The position numbers were made by a program, and so were the translations under genes. Below the pieces are notes generated by a model that was not told the origin of the DNA, ran no database searches, and worked only from the letters and a program-made list of their open reading frames with translations. From Welwitschia mirabilis (Eukaryota; Gnetophyta; Gnetopsida; Welwitschiales): a DNA stretch of 42,112 bases. Each line of letters begins with the position of its first letter. The first letter of the stretch is position 1. The stretch covers positions 137,966,854-138,008,965 of the forward strand of contig JBOZIK010000001.1 in NCBI GenBank assembly GCA_051453625.1, read 5' to 3'. Positions 1-11,653 of the stretch are shown in pieces.

Positions 1-677
1 TGATTAACTGGGTATAATTGTTGTGAATCCATTATAAGTTTTAGTGTTAAAGCCTACTATTCACAGCATGTGCTTGTTGAATTAGTAGAGTTACATAGGT
101 AGTAGGATCCTTTTCTTCTATTTGTATAGAAATCCAATGTACTCATCTTTTCATGTGAATGGTGTAGTGTTGAAAATTTTATTCTAAGTTTGTTTAACTA
201 TAGTATAATGTAATAATCTTTGAATTAGCACTTGTAAATCATCATCCATATTTACGAGATAAAATTGGACTAATAGCCCAATAAAACTTATAAGCATTTT
301 CAATTAAACAAACCATTGTAAATTAGTTATGGTTCCTTTAACTAAAATTTTAAGGGTTTCTCATGATTAAGGAATTGTTTGGACGTTGACAAAAGGGTTT
401 TGGTCGAGATTCAAAACCAAGGACTTCCTCCCTAACTTCATAATTACCTCTTAAAAGCCACTCAAACAAGAGGTAGTTATTGTTTCAAATGACACTCTTA
501 TAATGGTATAATAAGTGGAATTAGGTGAAAGCTGGAACCCAAGACAACTCCCCTAATTTGAATTGTTGCCTTTGTTGAAATTTTGATTTTCGATTTGGTG
601 CTAAAATTTCATCTCTTGATGGAAATTCACAATGAAATCCTCTGTATCTTTATCAACTTCTCCAGAACCACTTACAG
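1..677. other. No gene seen at left edge
   Basis: No long open frame, RNA gene or repeat signature is visible. The sequence is AT-rich and looks like ordinary plant intergenic or 5' flanking DNA of the broken gene that follows. Confidence 0.5.
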
Positions 678-1407
678 ATGCGGTGTGAATACCAGATCTT
701 CGCCGGTGATAAACTCGTATCCATTCATATTGATAAAGTCATGCTAAACCCAAAGTCTATAAAACACAAATTTAGAGTTTTGTCCACCTGAGGTGGATGA
801 ATGTAGCTCGAAAACTAGTGAAGAGTTCGAAGTCTCGTTTGCAAATGCCAGTTGCAGAGCCAACAACGGTGTTTATGGTTCTGAGAACACCGAGCCCATG
901 AAAACCGAGTGAGGGAAATGACGCAGCAGCGATTGAGAAAGTGACGGTGTGTGGGATTCATCCGACGGAGGAACAGGCCTACAAAGCTGCAATTTCAGTT
1001 AGAATCTGGAGGATTCCAAGGGTCAAGCTCTCCCAAAAGTACACACCATAGTGAAGACTAAAACCCTAGGTCTGACAGATCCGCTTAAGAGCATCTAGGG
1101 ATGCCAGAGCGTAGACAGCGATGAACGTGTTGAGTTCCTTATTCAGAGGTTGCACACTTTTCCTTCCGAGGATGGAATGAAGCTCGATTCTCTGCTTGAA
1201 GGTTGAATCATGCCCTGTGCCTATTGGGATTCTATGGATGATGAGGAAGACGAGGACAAGGAAATTGATCTTATTGATGAGAGAGATAATTCTGAGGGAA
1301 TCAGAGGATCTGAACTGAAGGATGATGATGAAGGAGTAATGGAACGGATCCCGCAAAACGAAAATCATGATAAGTATGAAAATGTTGCTCTTGAATCAGC
1401 CTCATAG
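678..1407 (+). pseudogene. Broken first-exon-like remnant of an unidentified plant gene
   Basis: Four plus-strand open stretches follow one another with frame changes: 678-791 (begins MRCEYQIFAGDKLV), 784-912 (begins PPEVDECSSKTSEE), 914-1051 (contains KVTVCGIHPTEEQAYKAAIS) and 1063-1407 (contains VEFLIQRLHTFPSEDGMKLD and the acidic run DDEEDEDKEIDLIDE). The last stretch has two internal stops, near 1099 and 1204. Codon-like composition, retained CpG and low repeat character set it apart from the rest of the window. I read it as a formerly coding exon disabled by at least three frame changes and two stops. I do not recognise the family, so no function is proposed. The acidic C-terminal part suggests a disordered, possibly nuclear segment, but that is only inference. 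A GT follows at the end (CATA/GTTAGG) and could be an old splice donor. Confidence 0.5.
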
Positions 1408-1471
1408 TTAGGGTTTGTGGTTTTCTTAGCTAGCCTTTTATTCCATTGCGATCTGTGATTATTTGCAGAGG

Positions 1472-1620
1472 CATTATGTGTCTCACTGGCTATGGCAGCT
1501 AAGGGTTTTGGAGAGTTATATTTGTTTCAAAATGGAAAGGCGTACGTTTTCTGTAAGACATCAAGATTACAGTTGCGAAGGGGGAAAGGAAAGAGAGGGC
1601 TAAAGGAATTATTTTGGTAA
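1472..1620 (+). pseudogene. Exon-like open stretch, possible second exon
   Basis: An acceptor-like TTATTTGCAG ends near 1470 and is followed by about 48 open codons (begins ALCVSLAMAAKGFGELYLFQ) to a TAA at 1618-1620. The short spacing from 1407 fits a small intron of about 64 bases. It is not recognised as any family. It may belong to the same dead gene as 678-1407, or be a chance open frame. Confidence 0.3.
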
Positions 1621-2941
1621 ATCAGTAATATTTGCAGCACTTCAAGACGAAGCCTTCTGTTTATTTTCCTGAAAGACCTTAATTCATAATGCATTATTTT
1701 CTTGATTCCATTTGAAAAGCGGTGACTCAGAAGGAAACTCTACGACATGCAAATTCGATAAAGGAAATGGTCTATAAGCACTTTGGCTTCACCTTCAACC
1801 TCTTGAAGAATTCTTGAGAAGAATTTGATCTGGGCATAAGTCCATCAGAGATAAATTTAATTCCATTAAACTTAAATAGCCAGTCTAGGTCTAGAGAGTT
1901 GGTTATTCGTTAAAACAGAGCGAAAAAAAATCACTAAAGAAACATTTTTTTTTTTTGTTTTTTAAATCTGAGCGTTTCTTCGATGTAATGCCGCCTTGCT
2001 GTTTGAGCATTTCAGGTGAACCTATCTTTGGTTAAACATTAACAATGAAAGAAATCTTTTCTTTTTTAGTGAGCTGCATTGTTATGTCAGTAGCTGAATG
2101 GACGCAGGCATAAACACATTGATGCATCAGCAGCTTTCATGGAGCATCTAGGGTTGTAATGCTTACTTTAATTTTCTTTTCCATTTTGAAATTCTCTTTG
2201 TTTTGAACAATTCCAAGGACTCTAGAAATTTTTCTGAAAGAAATTCATATCTTTCCAGGTTATTGGATATGCTGTTAATGTTTTATGAACAGAAAGATTT
2301 CAATTTGGTAAAAATACAAATAAATCTAAGTTTTTTTTAATAGTAATGTCTGGGCTGTATTTGATTCTATCGTATAAAATATGAGCAGCATGTCATCTGC
2401 ATGACAAAATATTACCTATGGAACTATTCTAACTAGCTTCTTGTTACTGCATTATATTCAGTGTTCTTCCATACCAGCTTAGGCTCTCAATCCACTATGT
2501 TTCAGAGTTAACATATTTCTTTCATTCGAGGACAGGGATACATCTCAAGCATATTTCTTCTATGTGAACATATGATACATATCTGTTGAAGCTTTCTTCA
2601 AGTAAAAATCTATTGTTACCAATTGGGAAACACTAGAAGCTAGTAATATGTGGCTTGAAATCTTGTATCGTTTTCTTGGTGGAATATGAGTCATGTGTTA
2701 TTGGTCAAGTGTGCTTTAATATAAACTTGGACTTCTCTGCATAAGTTTTGAATATAAGCTATCCTTGTATAATTTTTCCCTTGAAAATAAGCAGTCATTA
2801 GCATTTCACATACACAAACCTAAGCCCTTACATTGAAGTTGCCATTCATTTTTTGCATATTTTGCAAAAAGGCTTCACTTATAGGATTTTAGATAATGAA
2901 TTTGAAGATTTTTTTAATGCTGTTTTGACAAGAATGTTTGT

Positions 2942-3079
2942 GAAGCACTAAAGCTTGTTGGTAGTATAAGGAAGAAAGTTTTCTCTGAAGAGTTCAAACG
3001 TTGAATTTTCAAGAGCATATCTCTTTTAGAGCCTCATCTCATCCCTTTCCCCAAGCTTGCCCCTGCTCTGAAGGCATGG
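2942..3079 (+). pseudogene. Exon-like stretch ending at a splice-donor-like GGTAATTC
   Basis: Reading from 2942 gives EALKLVGSIRKKVFSEEFKR, one TGA stop, then IFKSISLLEPHLIPFPKLAP and ALKAW, ending at GCATG/GTAATTC. Residue composition is protein-like (amphipathic, Lys/Leu/Pro-rich) and only one stop interrupts 46 codons. The family is not recognised. It is plausibly a further exon of the plus-strand gene begun at 678; an unrelated insertion is the alternative. Confidence 0.35.
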
Positions 3080-4104
3080 TAATTCACGCTTTCTCTCATT
3101 ATAAAAGTTCATTCTGCTTCTTCACACTCTTTTTCTTTTGTAGTTTCCTTTAGTTTATTTTTGGTTTCCCTTTGATTTCTTGAGCAATGCTATGNNNNNN
3201 NNNNNNNNGTTAAGCATTCAAGGAAAAATCATTAAACTTTTACTTTTGTAATAGAAGTTTTAAACATTCTCCTCCTTATTGACGACATTGAAAATTGGAG
3301 GCTAGTTTAAGCTTTGTAGTCATCATCTTTTGAAAACTAAGGATAGTGACATAACTGTAGATCTTTTGAAGGCGTTTCAGTGCATAGAATTCACAATATT
3401 AAAAATCATTTTTAAAGGGACTACATATCAACTTGGGACAACATATATTTTCTGAAGCACTTTCAAGACAATGACCACTTTCGAATACAACCTGTAAATT
3501 CTGGAAATATTATATACTTATCCTCTTTGAGCAAGGAATTAATTCCAGATTACTCGTTTCTCAATGGTTGATCATGGAATTTAATAAGAACTACTCTTTA
3601 AAAATTTTACACAAGCTTTTCTCCACTGATATGAAGCAAACGATGAATGATCTTCTCTCTCTAAATGTGAAAGTCTTGAGCCTTAACCATATAATCATTT
3701 CATGACCATGTTGCCTTTCCAAAACAGAAAGTCACAAACTCTCTTAATAGACTTTCTCAAAACCATTTTGATACCAATCTGTCATACCTATGCTTAAAGT
3801 CTAGAAAACCTAATAGATGCACTAGCTTCTCTTAATCTACTCCCTCAATTAAAATTAGAGCAGTGTCTGTCTAGTTAAATTACAGGATGACATGATGAAG
3901 TACTTTTCCTTGGCTTATTTAGCTTCTAAAGGAGGCTTTCCTGCGAGGAAATGAAAACTGAATCTAAAGTAGCTTGAAAGGCATCACATCCTAAATTTAA
4001 ACTTGTTCAATTGTTTACAAACTCTGAAATCAGATTCTAGTGATGTTTTTTCCCCCTTTCTTGGCAAGAAGTCAAATTCACTATTGATAAGTCAAAGGTG
4101 GTCA
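3080..4104. other. No gene seen; holds a 14-N gap
   Basis: AT-rich, without a convincing coding stretch. Positions 3195-3208 are N. It could be intron of the dead gene to the left. Confidence 0.5.
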
Positions 4105-4870
4105 AACCCTTACAAATTCACAGAATGATCAGAGTGACCATTCCTAAGCACAAAGACACTAGCTGGAGTGGGTGAAGGATTGAGGCTACAACGAACCCAT
4201 TCAGGCAGCCCTAAGAAAACATAAAAAAGGCTCTTTTGCAAGCAATAGCGTGTGAGCGCTTGCAATTCTGTTTGGCGGTCTGAGAAGAGAAATAGCAACG
4301 GAAGACTCTGACAAAGGCGCTTGCAACTCTGTTCGGCATTTATTTGTAGCTGAGTGGAGAGGCAAAGAACTGAGAACTTTGGCAGGGCACGCGCAAAGAG
4401 AAGATCTGTGTTATCACCAGAAAGCCTCTTGCAACTGGCGCTCTCGTGGGGAAGAGAGGGGGTGCCTCGTCTTGATGCAAGAAAACTGGGAGCGGAAGGG
4501 ACTACAGTGCGAGTGTAGTAGCTTCAACCCACTCCCAAATTGAGCAATCAGTCCCAACCTACAAGGCCTCCTCTTGAAACAAGAGATGTTCCCAAGTTGA
4601 TTACCAGGGCTACCTTGGTCGTGCCAATACCGCTGTGAATCACAACGAGAGATTTGCTGGTCTTGTTAGGCATAATCGGAGTGGAGATCTCTGGTTGATT
4701 ATCGAGATTGCTCTTGCCCGTTAATCCCTCAAAATGGATCTTATCTAGTGTGTCAAGAGAATTAGCATATTGCTAGTTTGATCTTGTATGATTTCTGCCC
4801 GAAGGGAGTTCAGAGTGAATTGTTGCTGAGAGAACAGGGGCTAGTCTTTTACACAGAGGCCGCTCAGCTG
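4105..4870. other. GC-richer non-coding block with short degenerate repeats
   Basis: Base composition rises and CpG is retained, unlike the flanks. A CTTGCAA core recurs at about 4257, 4317 and 4424; the first two copies extend to CGCTTGCAAyTCTGTTyGGC. The minus strand has a 62-codon open frame (4110-4298) without a recognisable domain. It might be an exon or UTR of a dead gene, or a low-copy transposon piece; the sequence does not decide. Confidence 0.35.
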
Positions 4871-7314
4871 GAATGAATTGGCTGATTTTGGTGATGTTTA
4901 TCCTCTAATGCAGTTAGTCCTTTAGAATGGATGTATAATGTAACATAATCCTCAGAGATAGATTCCCTTGAAATATGCAAGAGGAGAGGAGAATTGCTGA
5001 CATAGAAGTTGTATAGCATCATGCATAGTTGACACGGTGTAAGGGCAGTGGATAGATGTGTATGACAGTAATGGTGGTGTGTTCATAACTATAATAGCCT
5101 TGGTCACCATAGCTTAATTAAACACTCGTCAGTTAAAGTATACAAGTGGGTTTACATTATTGTAATGGAAGAAATTTTAGGGACTTTTCATGCTGCATAA
5201 CAACCTACACACATTCAATGATTGCATTCTGTTAATGTTTTTATAAAAGATGATTTATGAAACCATATCACCTTCTCATTTTTATTTTTATTTTTATTTG
5301 TCTTTACTATGTTGTATTATTTTTACTACTTATAACCCGAGTAAACATCTGATAACATTTCATTTTTTATCTTGATCTTTAACAAAATAAGTTTGTTTTT
5401 ACAATAAAATCTTCTTTATTATTTTACTCTCTATGGAATTTGAGTTAAATCTTTATAAGGCTAACCTAATTCTATGAGAATAGTTTATCCATAGTATTTT
5501 TATTGACTTATTATAAGTTCTTTGCTTTCACGATTGTAAAGGAATACACAATTCTTAGTTCATTAATTTCTTAAATCATCCTTGGGAATGAACCTTTTGA
5601 CTTAGTTATGGTAGACTTGCTATCTAACTATAAAAATTATGAAAGATGTAACCCCAACAAGAATCAAACTCTATTAACTACGAGCCTTAAAATGTTTTAT
5701 AGGAAAAACTCACAAAAACATTCCAATGAAAAAGATCTTTAGCTAATTAGGAAAATTTTCATTTGTTAATTCAAAATCTTTAATGATAAAACACAACCAT
5801 TATTAAAACATCGAATCTATAGTTAACTTAAGCACTCTAGAAGCATCTTTCTATAAATGTCTTGGAAATGAGGGTTGTGAGTTTTGTGACATTAACAATG
5901 AAGACTTCCTAAAATGGAATTGTCCAAATCTAATAAACCATAAGTTTTATGATTGACAGAAAATTTTTCTACATTAGGAAGGAATTTTAAGACTTTTATG
6001 TAGATTTCCACCTAGAGGACTTACAAGCAATATGTAGGTATAGAATATTTAGACATCTTAAAATATCTTCCATTTTATAGCTAATTATCTTTAGGTTTTA
6101 TAATTGACAAAAGAGTTTGTATATATATTTGAGCTACTTTTTTAGTCAACCATTCTGTAAATGATAATAAGTATATTTATTTTATTATTATCTTTCTTTG
6201 AGTATAAATTTCTTTTAATCCAAAATTTTAACTCGTCAAGCTAGTAGAAGATGACTATATTCTTTAATTATGTTAATTTCTCACTTTCATTTACAATGAT
6301 TTAAGCATTCACTTTTTGGAACTTGTGCTAGAAGCTTGTTACTTATCTTTAATTAAAGCCTTAATGAGTTATCTTGTATTGTTTAGAAAATTTAGCACAT
6401 GTAAGTAGTCTCCTAAGCTTGACATCTTTCATTGCTTAGAGCTAAGCGTGAAGCTCAGATTTTATGTAAATAAATAAAATAATGCTTCTAATTTAGTTCC
6501 TAAAGGAACTTTTGTAATTTCTAGGTTCTTTATAAAGCATAATTATTTTGGAAACCTAGATTTGGTATATTGTCTAGTTATCTTTACAAACAAATTCAAG
6601 TATCTACTTATTACAAGTTACTTAACACATATCTTATTGCTTTTCCTTTATAGACAAATATGTCAGGAAGCTTTCTTTGCTTATCAAAAATTTTGTCCTT
6701 AGAATTGTTAAGTGCTATATTGTACATAGTAACCTTAAAGTGGAAATTCAACTAAGAGGTATCAAAAAGGCATTGAAAGAAGAACACAACAAAGAAGTAT
6801 AGAGTCAAAAGAAGCTACAATATTTAAGCTTAGGCTTGAGGAATTTCTATATAGCATCTGTTAAAGTGAGTATCACAATTTGGAATGAGAGATTGTTATG
6901 TTGTACTACTTAATTTTCCATAGTGCAAGCTTATTTGGGTTTCGATTAAAGTAAGTAGTCGTTGAAATAATTTTGACTTATGAAATTGAATGGTTTTCAG
7001 CTATTTGTGAGTATGTTCGACTGTGTTCTTAGAAACTCTTTGCAAAGGAAATTATGTAACTTTTATTTATCCATTCATGAGAGATATGTTAGTTCATAAT
7101 GTTTTCCATAATCAAGTAAGCATTATGACCTTAAGAAATGGGAAAGATTGAAAGTTCATGTATAGCAAAGGAGTTTTTGGTAAACCTTGAAGTAGACATA
7201 TATATTTAGAGAAAATATGCCAAGTGAAGGGTGGAGGAAGAAGATAATTTTTAGAGGCTTGATCATTTTAGACATAACAAATGGTTAGTATTGTGCTTAT
7301 CATGATTGATTAAT
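4871..7314. other. No identifiable gene; probable decayed gypsy interior toward the right
   Basis: No open frame above about 60 codons and no catalytic motif could be read. Because a chromodomain tail and 3' LTR follow at 7315, the right part is probably the worn-out pol of that element, but I could not recognise protease, RT or integrase core motifs. Confidence 0.35.
5279..5299. repeat. Short (TTTTTA)n simple repeat
   Basis: About three and a half units of TTTTTA are seen directly. Confidence 0.9.
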
Positions 7315-7498
7315 AAGGTTGTGAACACATTTCACCTTATTCAACTAAACTATACATTTGAAAATTAACCAATTAAGGTTTTAGACCAACAGAAAATGGT
7401 AGTCAAAGAAAGATAATTTTAACTTTGTAAGTACAACAATTGGGAGAAGAATATAAAATAGTTGTATTGTAGCTCAAGCTTTGAGGACAAAACCTCTT
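7315..7498 (+). pseudogene. Ty3/gypsy chromovirus integrase C-terminus and chromodomain remnant
   Basis: The frame reads VVNTFHLIQLNYTFEN, stop, PIKVLDQQKMVVKER, then after stops NNWEKN and SSSFEDKTS, stop, RGG. This order (FHVSQL-type integrase end, a P-I-K-V-L-D segment with basic residues, a W in the chromodomain core, then EDK and GG directly before the polypurine tract) is the layout known for the C-terminus of plant chromovirus integrases. At least four stops break it, so it is non-functional. Its position immediately upstream of a purine tract and LTR start supports the call. Core integrase domains are not recognisable further left. Confidence 0.6.
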
Positions 7499-7510
7499 AA
7501 AGGGGTGGAG
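7499..7510 (+). other. Polypurine tract of the chromovirus-like element
   Basis: A-A-A-G-G-G-G-T-G-G-A-G lies directly before the LTR start and serves as plus-strand primer site in LTR elements. It has one pyrimidine interruption. Confidence 0.65.
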
Positions 7511-8480
7511 TAATATCACACCGAGAGCTTCAAGATATGAGATTTTAAATAATTCTTAATGTTATATAGGCTTAAGCTAGTTTAATTATTGCATATATTT
7601 ACTTCCTGATTTCCATTGGTGTAATTTTACCATGGACATTTTGTGTTATAATTCCTCACGTTTTGTAGTAGTCATAATATCGTCCTTGTTAAAAATTCTT
7701 AGTGATTTAATTGTGATTCTTAGTGGTTAAATTATTGTGGCTACTACACTTTATATATTCTAACCGGGAAATAGATTTTATGTAGTTTTTAGAAATTACT
7801 TGTTATTGTAATACTTGCATGATGAACATTGTTATTTATTATTGAGATATAGATGCACCCAGTAACCTGGCAAGGAATTGAATAATGGGGATTATAGAAT
7901 CTTTACCAACTTTCGCCACCTCGATCACTCTCCTTTATGATGGTATCTCTTCATATTCTCATGACCATTCGCATTTCATACCCTCAGCTATAAATAAGAC
8001 CCTCTTCCTCTTTCCTCTTATTTTGTAATGGGAAAATCCCTCGCTATTAAACCTTGGAACCTTGAAATCTTTAGAGTCTTTAAATCATCATTTTTATTTG
8101 GGTTTGGTTTTATGGGCTTTATGTCATTCTTGTATGGTTCTTGATTTTTCATTTATTTTCTTACATAGTTCCTATCATTTTCATCTCGATTAATCTATAC
8201 TTTTGAATGATTATGATATTTACATATTTCTTGTAAAGTTATTTTTACATATTGATAAAGTTTGCATTTACACTACATACACCCTATCTTAGCATTGTCT
8301 TAGAAATTTTTCATTGCAACCCTTTTTATCTTATTTAAGTCTTATAACAAGCTATTAATTTGACTTGATAGTTATTGACCTTAGTTGATGATTTTTAAAT
8401 AAGAAAACTAAAACTAGCTCGGGTAAATAATTGTTTGGACTTCAAGCAATGATACTCTTTAAAGGAGCCCCAAGGCCATG
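7511..8480 (+). mobile_element. 3' LTR of the chromovirus-like Ty3/gypsy element (right end approximate)
   Basis: It begins TAATATCACACCGAGAG, probably a TG start changed to TA, directly after the purine tract. A TATA box lies about 480 bases in and is followed by a CT-rich stretch, the usual layout of U3, R and U5. The right boundary is not defined: no second copy of the LTR lies in the window and no clear CA end or target duplication could be read. Confidence 0.5.
7989..7996 (+). promoter_or_regulatory. TATA box in the LTR
   Basis: TATAAATA is followed by AGACCCTCTTCCTCTTTCC, typical of a retrotransposon LTR promoter. Transcription would start about 30 bases downstream. Confidence 0.5.
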
Positions 8481-9205
8481 GGATCGAACTTCTAGGATAA
8501 ATAGTGAAAAGATGATCAATTTACCATTTATTCCTTCTGGATTATGTGCAACTAGATTACTGAAATCTATTATGGAGTAACAATATAAGAAAATAAATTC
8601 ACAATGGAGTCTTAGTCATTTTTTATTTATTCTTGTTATTCCTTCTTTACTTGTGAACCCTTTATCATTTCATAACTTATCATGGACCATACTAGGAACT
8701 GTGAAGATTATAATTCTCATCCCATGATACTTGTGTTTAACAAGTGATGGAGTGGAGCACAAAAAAAAGATAATTTGTCTTACCAATAAGGGCCTTTAAA
8801 AAAGTTAATTTTTATAGATTGTACATGAGAAATTGTTAAAATGGAGTGGTTTGTTTATCTTTATAACTTGTAATCTGTTATATCTTATGGTTGACTTTGG
8901 ACATATGATGTCAATATGATACTTGTAATATTTCTGGAATTAAAGAAGTATTTATTTTCTCTTGTATTTAAACATTACGTAAGCTCTTTATCTTCTTCGT
9001 TGTGAAAGTTACTTATGAATTGATTTTTGTATGCATATAGATTCATTTAAGAATTGTTAGCTTAAATATTTAATAAAAGCATTTGTGAAATTTTTAAGAT
9101 TTTAGTTGTTAAAAACTAAGATGTTATGGTAAAGAATCTAATTTCCTTGATGATGCTAAAACTTTTGAATTTAATGCAGTCTTTAAAAACTATAACTTTG
9201 TTCAT
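8481..9205. other. No gene seen; gag region of the following copia remnant expected here
   Basis: No gag or zinc-knuckle motif could be read, although protease starts just to the right. The sequence is heavily decayed or rearranged. Confidence 0.4.
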
Positions 9206-11100
9206 ATGAAGGAGTACATACCTCATAAGAAGATGTGGGTTCTTGACATGGATGTAACTCATTACATGACTTATTACTGTGATTATTTTAATGACTTTGT
9301 CAAAGTACCATTTCATATTTATTTGGTAGACAAAACACCAATTTCTGTGGAAGGCTATGATTTAGTTACCCATGAGTTGACATTACTCTCTTCATAAGCT
9401 ATTTCACATATTTTATATATTCCTTCTTTGAATTTGCATCTTTTATCACTTTCAACTTTATTGTAAAAAGATAATTCTATTTCAAGAATAAAGAACTTAG
9501 TGGATAAGTACAATGGACCTCATCAACTAGTCATCAAAGGCTACATGGATGAAAAGCTAACTCATACTCATGATCATGTCAGAATGTGAGAGAATACTTG
9601 TAAAGTTTTATAAGATAAGAATTCTTCTTCTCTTATGTCCCATGCTTAACTAAGACATCCTACTCCTCATATAATGAATGTAATGCATGAGAATAACCAA
9701 AGGATACTTCTATCCATTCCATGGAATTTTTCTTAGTGTGAAGCATGTATTCTGAGCAAAGTAACCAGACAACAATTTTTATTAAGTGAGTGACATGCTA
9801 ATCAAAAGTTTTTACTTATGTAGAATGATCTTTGTGGACATATGATAGTTTCTCTCTTCATGGATTTTGTTACTTTTTATCATTTATTGATAACTATTTC
9901 CTAATAAATTAATTATACTTCATCAAATCTAAATCACAAACTTTGAATATTTTCAAAAACTTTAAAACTAAAGTAGAAATGCAAGTCAACCATCAGACTA
10001 AAGTTTTCACTTAGATAATGGTGGTGAGTACACATCTACTAAGTTCGAGGACTTTTTTACTTCTGAAAGAATTCAACATTTTAATACCTACCTAGGAATA
10101 CCTCAATAAAATAATAGTCTGAGTGATTTAATCATACTATCATTGATATGTTACACTTCATAATATATTTCAGTGGTTGTAAAACCTATCTTTGGGGTAA
10201 GTAGTAAACACAATAGTACATCCCAATAATCATATTTGTTGATATTCTAAAAAAGACATATTCTAGCTAAAAAGTGGTATGAGTACAAGTAAAAGTTGAA
10301 CCATGTTTATATTTTTAGATGCAAGTGATCTATTCATATTATAAGCAAACATGATGAAAAATTTAGAGCACATGCTTACATTAACATATTTGTGGGATAT
10401 TTAACTAACAAGAAGGATTATTGAATGAATATCCCAAAGCATCACAAGATCATTATTTTACATGATGTCATCTTCATAGATACTTCAAGTAATGATTTTT
10501 AGCTTAATTCTTTAAAGCTTCTTCCTTTTTATAACCCAATGATTATATTGTATGCACAATTTCGTATGGTTAATAGGGTACATGTGGTGACTACTAATGC
10601 TTTAGTTCTTTCTATTGGTATATCTATTTTGAAACTTATGGGAATTGATCAATTTTATGCTTCTAGCATACTTAATGATAGTTCCAATAGTAATTCAATA
10701 GGTTTTCTGACTAAAGAGGCTAATATTACCTAGAGATGATAGTGAAGTACTTGGCTATAGTCTACTCTTCAAGATGTTTGCGATGATGGAAATGGTAAAA
10801 CTAGAATTAGTTAGGGCTAGAATACATCTCATGATGATGATGATGATGATGATGATGAGCTCAACTTAATCTTTGATGCCAAATCAAGTTCTTTCAAATA
10901 TACCATTTTACACAATCAATGGATTCAAGCCATGAAAGAAGAATACTATGTGCTTATAAAAAAGGATACATGAGAGTTGGTTAATAAAATTAATAACTTA
11001 TATAGAATCAAGTTATTACACTAGTACATCATCTAACCATAGAGGCAATAGCTAATAGTTAAGTAAAGATACTTAGTCAAGAGAAGTTTTGGCACTTTTA
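9206..11100 (+). pseudogene. Ty1/copia pol remnant: protease, integrase, start of RT
   Basis: Protease: an open frame at 9206-9397 has KKMWVLDMDVTHYMTYY, where the DSG active site has become D-M-D (Asp codon 9245). GAG-pre-integrase zinc region: SHA, stop, LRHPTPHIMNVMHEN ... CEACILSK keeps the H-H-C-C ligands. Integrase: DLCGHMIVSLFMDF with the first Asp at 9827, and DNGGEYTSTKFEDFF with the second Asp at about 10014. RT start: SSFKYTILHNQWIQAMKEEY at about 10890-10950. A 64-codon open frame at 10539-10733 lies in the linker. The order PR-INT-RT is diagnostic of copia. Many stops and frame changes disable it, and RT is cut off after about 11100. Lineage undetermined. Confidence 0.75.
10831..10857. 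repeat. (ATG)9 microsatellite
   Basis: Nine perfect ATG units are seen between the integrase and RT remnants. In a copia linker this could code an acidic Asp run on the plus strand. Confidence 0.95.
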
Positions 11101-11439
11101 ATCCAAAATTAGATTAACAATGAGTTTATTTAAAATCATTTTATTTCTTGTACATTATGGATTTTATTTGACTTTTGAGCCTTTATTCAAAGTTACTATT
11201 CATCCTACTACTATGGGGGGTGTAGTATAAATTTGACCAAGTACATTCTGTCCTAGTACTATAAGATGTGCAATGCAAAGGATAGTCTTATATGCTATAG
11301 GATTGGTAGCAACAAATTGACTACTTCTTTAACAAATTAGTTCCCTTACACTTCAAGTTCTTTAAGGAGGTTTTACTATAGGACGCATTTCCAAGGTTTT
11401 TGTCTAGGCACTCTGGATTTCTCTTGGAAGAGAGCATAT
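11101..11439. other. No gene seen; probably U3 part of the copia LTR to the right
   Basis: No coding motif is seen. It lies between the truncated RT and a recognisable LTR end, so it may be the upstream part of that LTR. Confidence 0.35.
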
Positions 11440-11639
11440 TTCCATGTCGAAGGGTGATTGCTAAGACTTGTATGCACATCATGGTCATATGCCTAGTAGC
11501 ACATGTAAGCCTTAGTGAAACTCTAATGACATGCTTGCCTTTAAAAGTAAGCTCTTTATTGTAATAAATAATATAAAGAAATAAATATGTATTTTAGGAG
11601 AATTCTTTCTCATAATTCTTGCTCATTTGATTCCCAACA
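11440..11639 (+). mobile_element. Ty1/copia LTR 3' part, plus orientation
   Basis: It contains a near-palindrome GCTTGCCTTTAAAAGTAAGC (11533-11552), AATAAATAATATAAAG, then TTCTTGCTCATTTGATTCCCAACA ending in CA. A matching sequence in inverted orientation lies at 12454-12650: the ATGGTC.....CTAG block, the palindrome, the AATAAA run and the CTTGCTC...TTC(C/T)CAACA end align in order. A primer-site remnant follows two bases after the CA end, so this is a 5' LTR. Confidence 0.6.
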
Positions 11640-11641
11640 TA

Positions 11642-11653
11642 TAATACTATAAC
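11642..11653 (+). other. Decayed tRNA-iMet primer-binding site
   Basis: TAATACTATAAC matches the copia primer site TGGTATCAGAGC at six of twelve positions; five of the six differences are transitions. Position two bases after the LTR end supports it. Confidence 0.4.

Noticed and set aside
1066-1368. 100-codon minus-strand frame
   Set aside because: Shadow of the acidic plus-strand stretch; composition (Ile/Leu/Phe from reversed Asp/Glu codons) is not protein-like on its own.
4560-4690. Minus-strand reading SLVVIHSGIGTTKVALVINL, similar to a P-loop of MinD/Mrp-type ATPases
   Set aside because: The Walker A lysine and glycine pattern is imperfect and neither side continues the family; the resemblance is short and could be chance.
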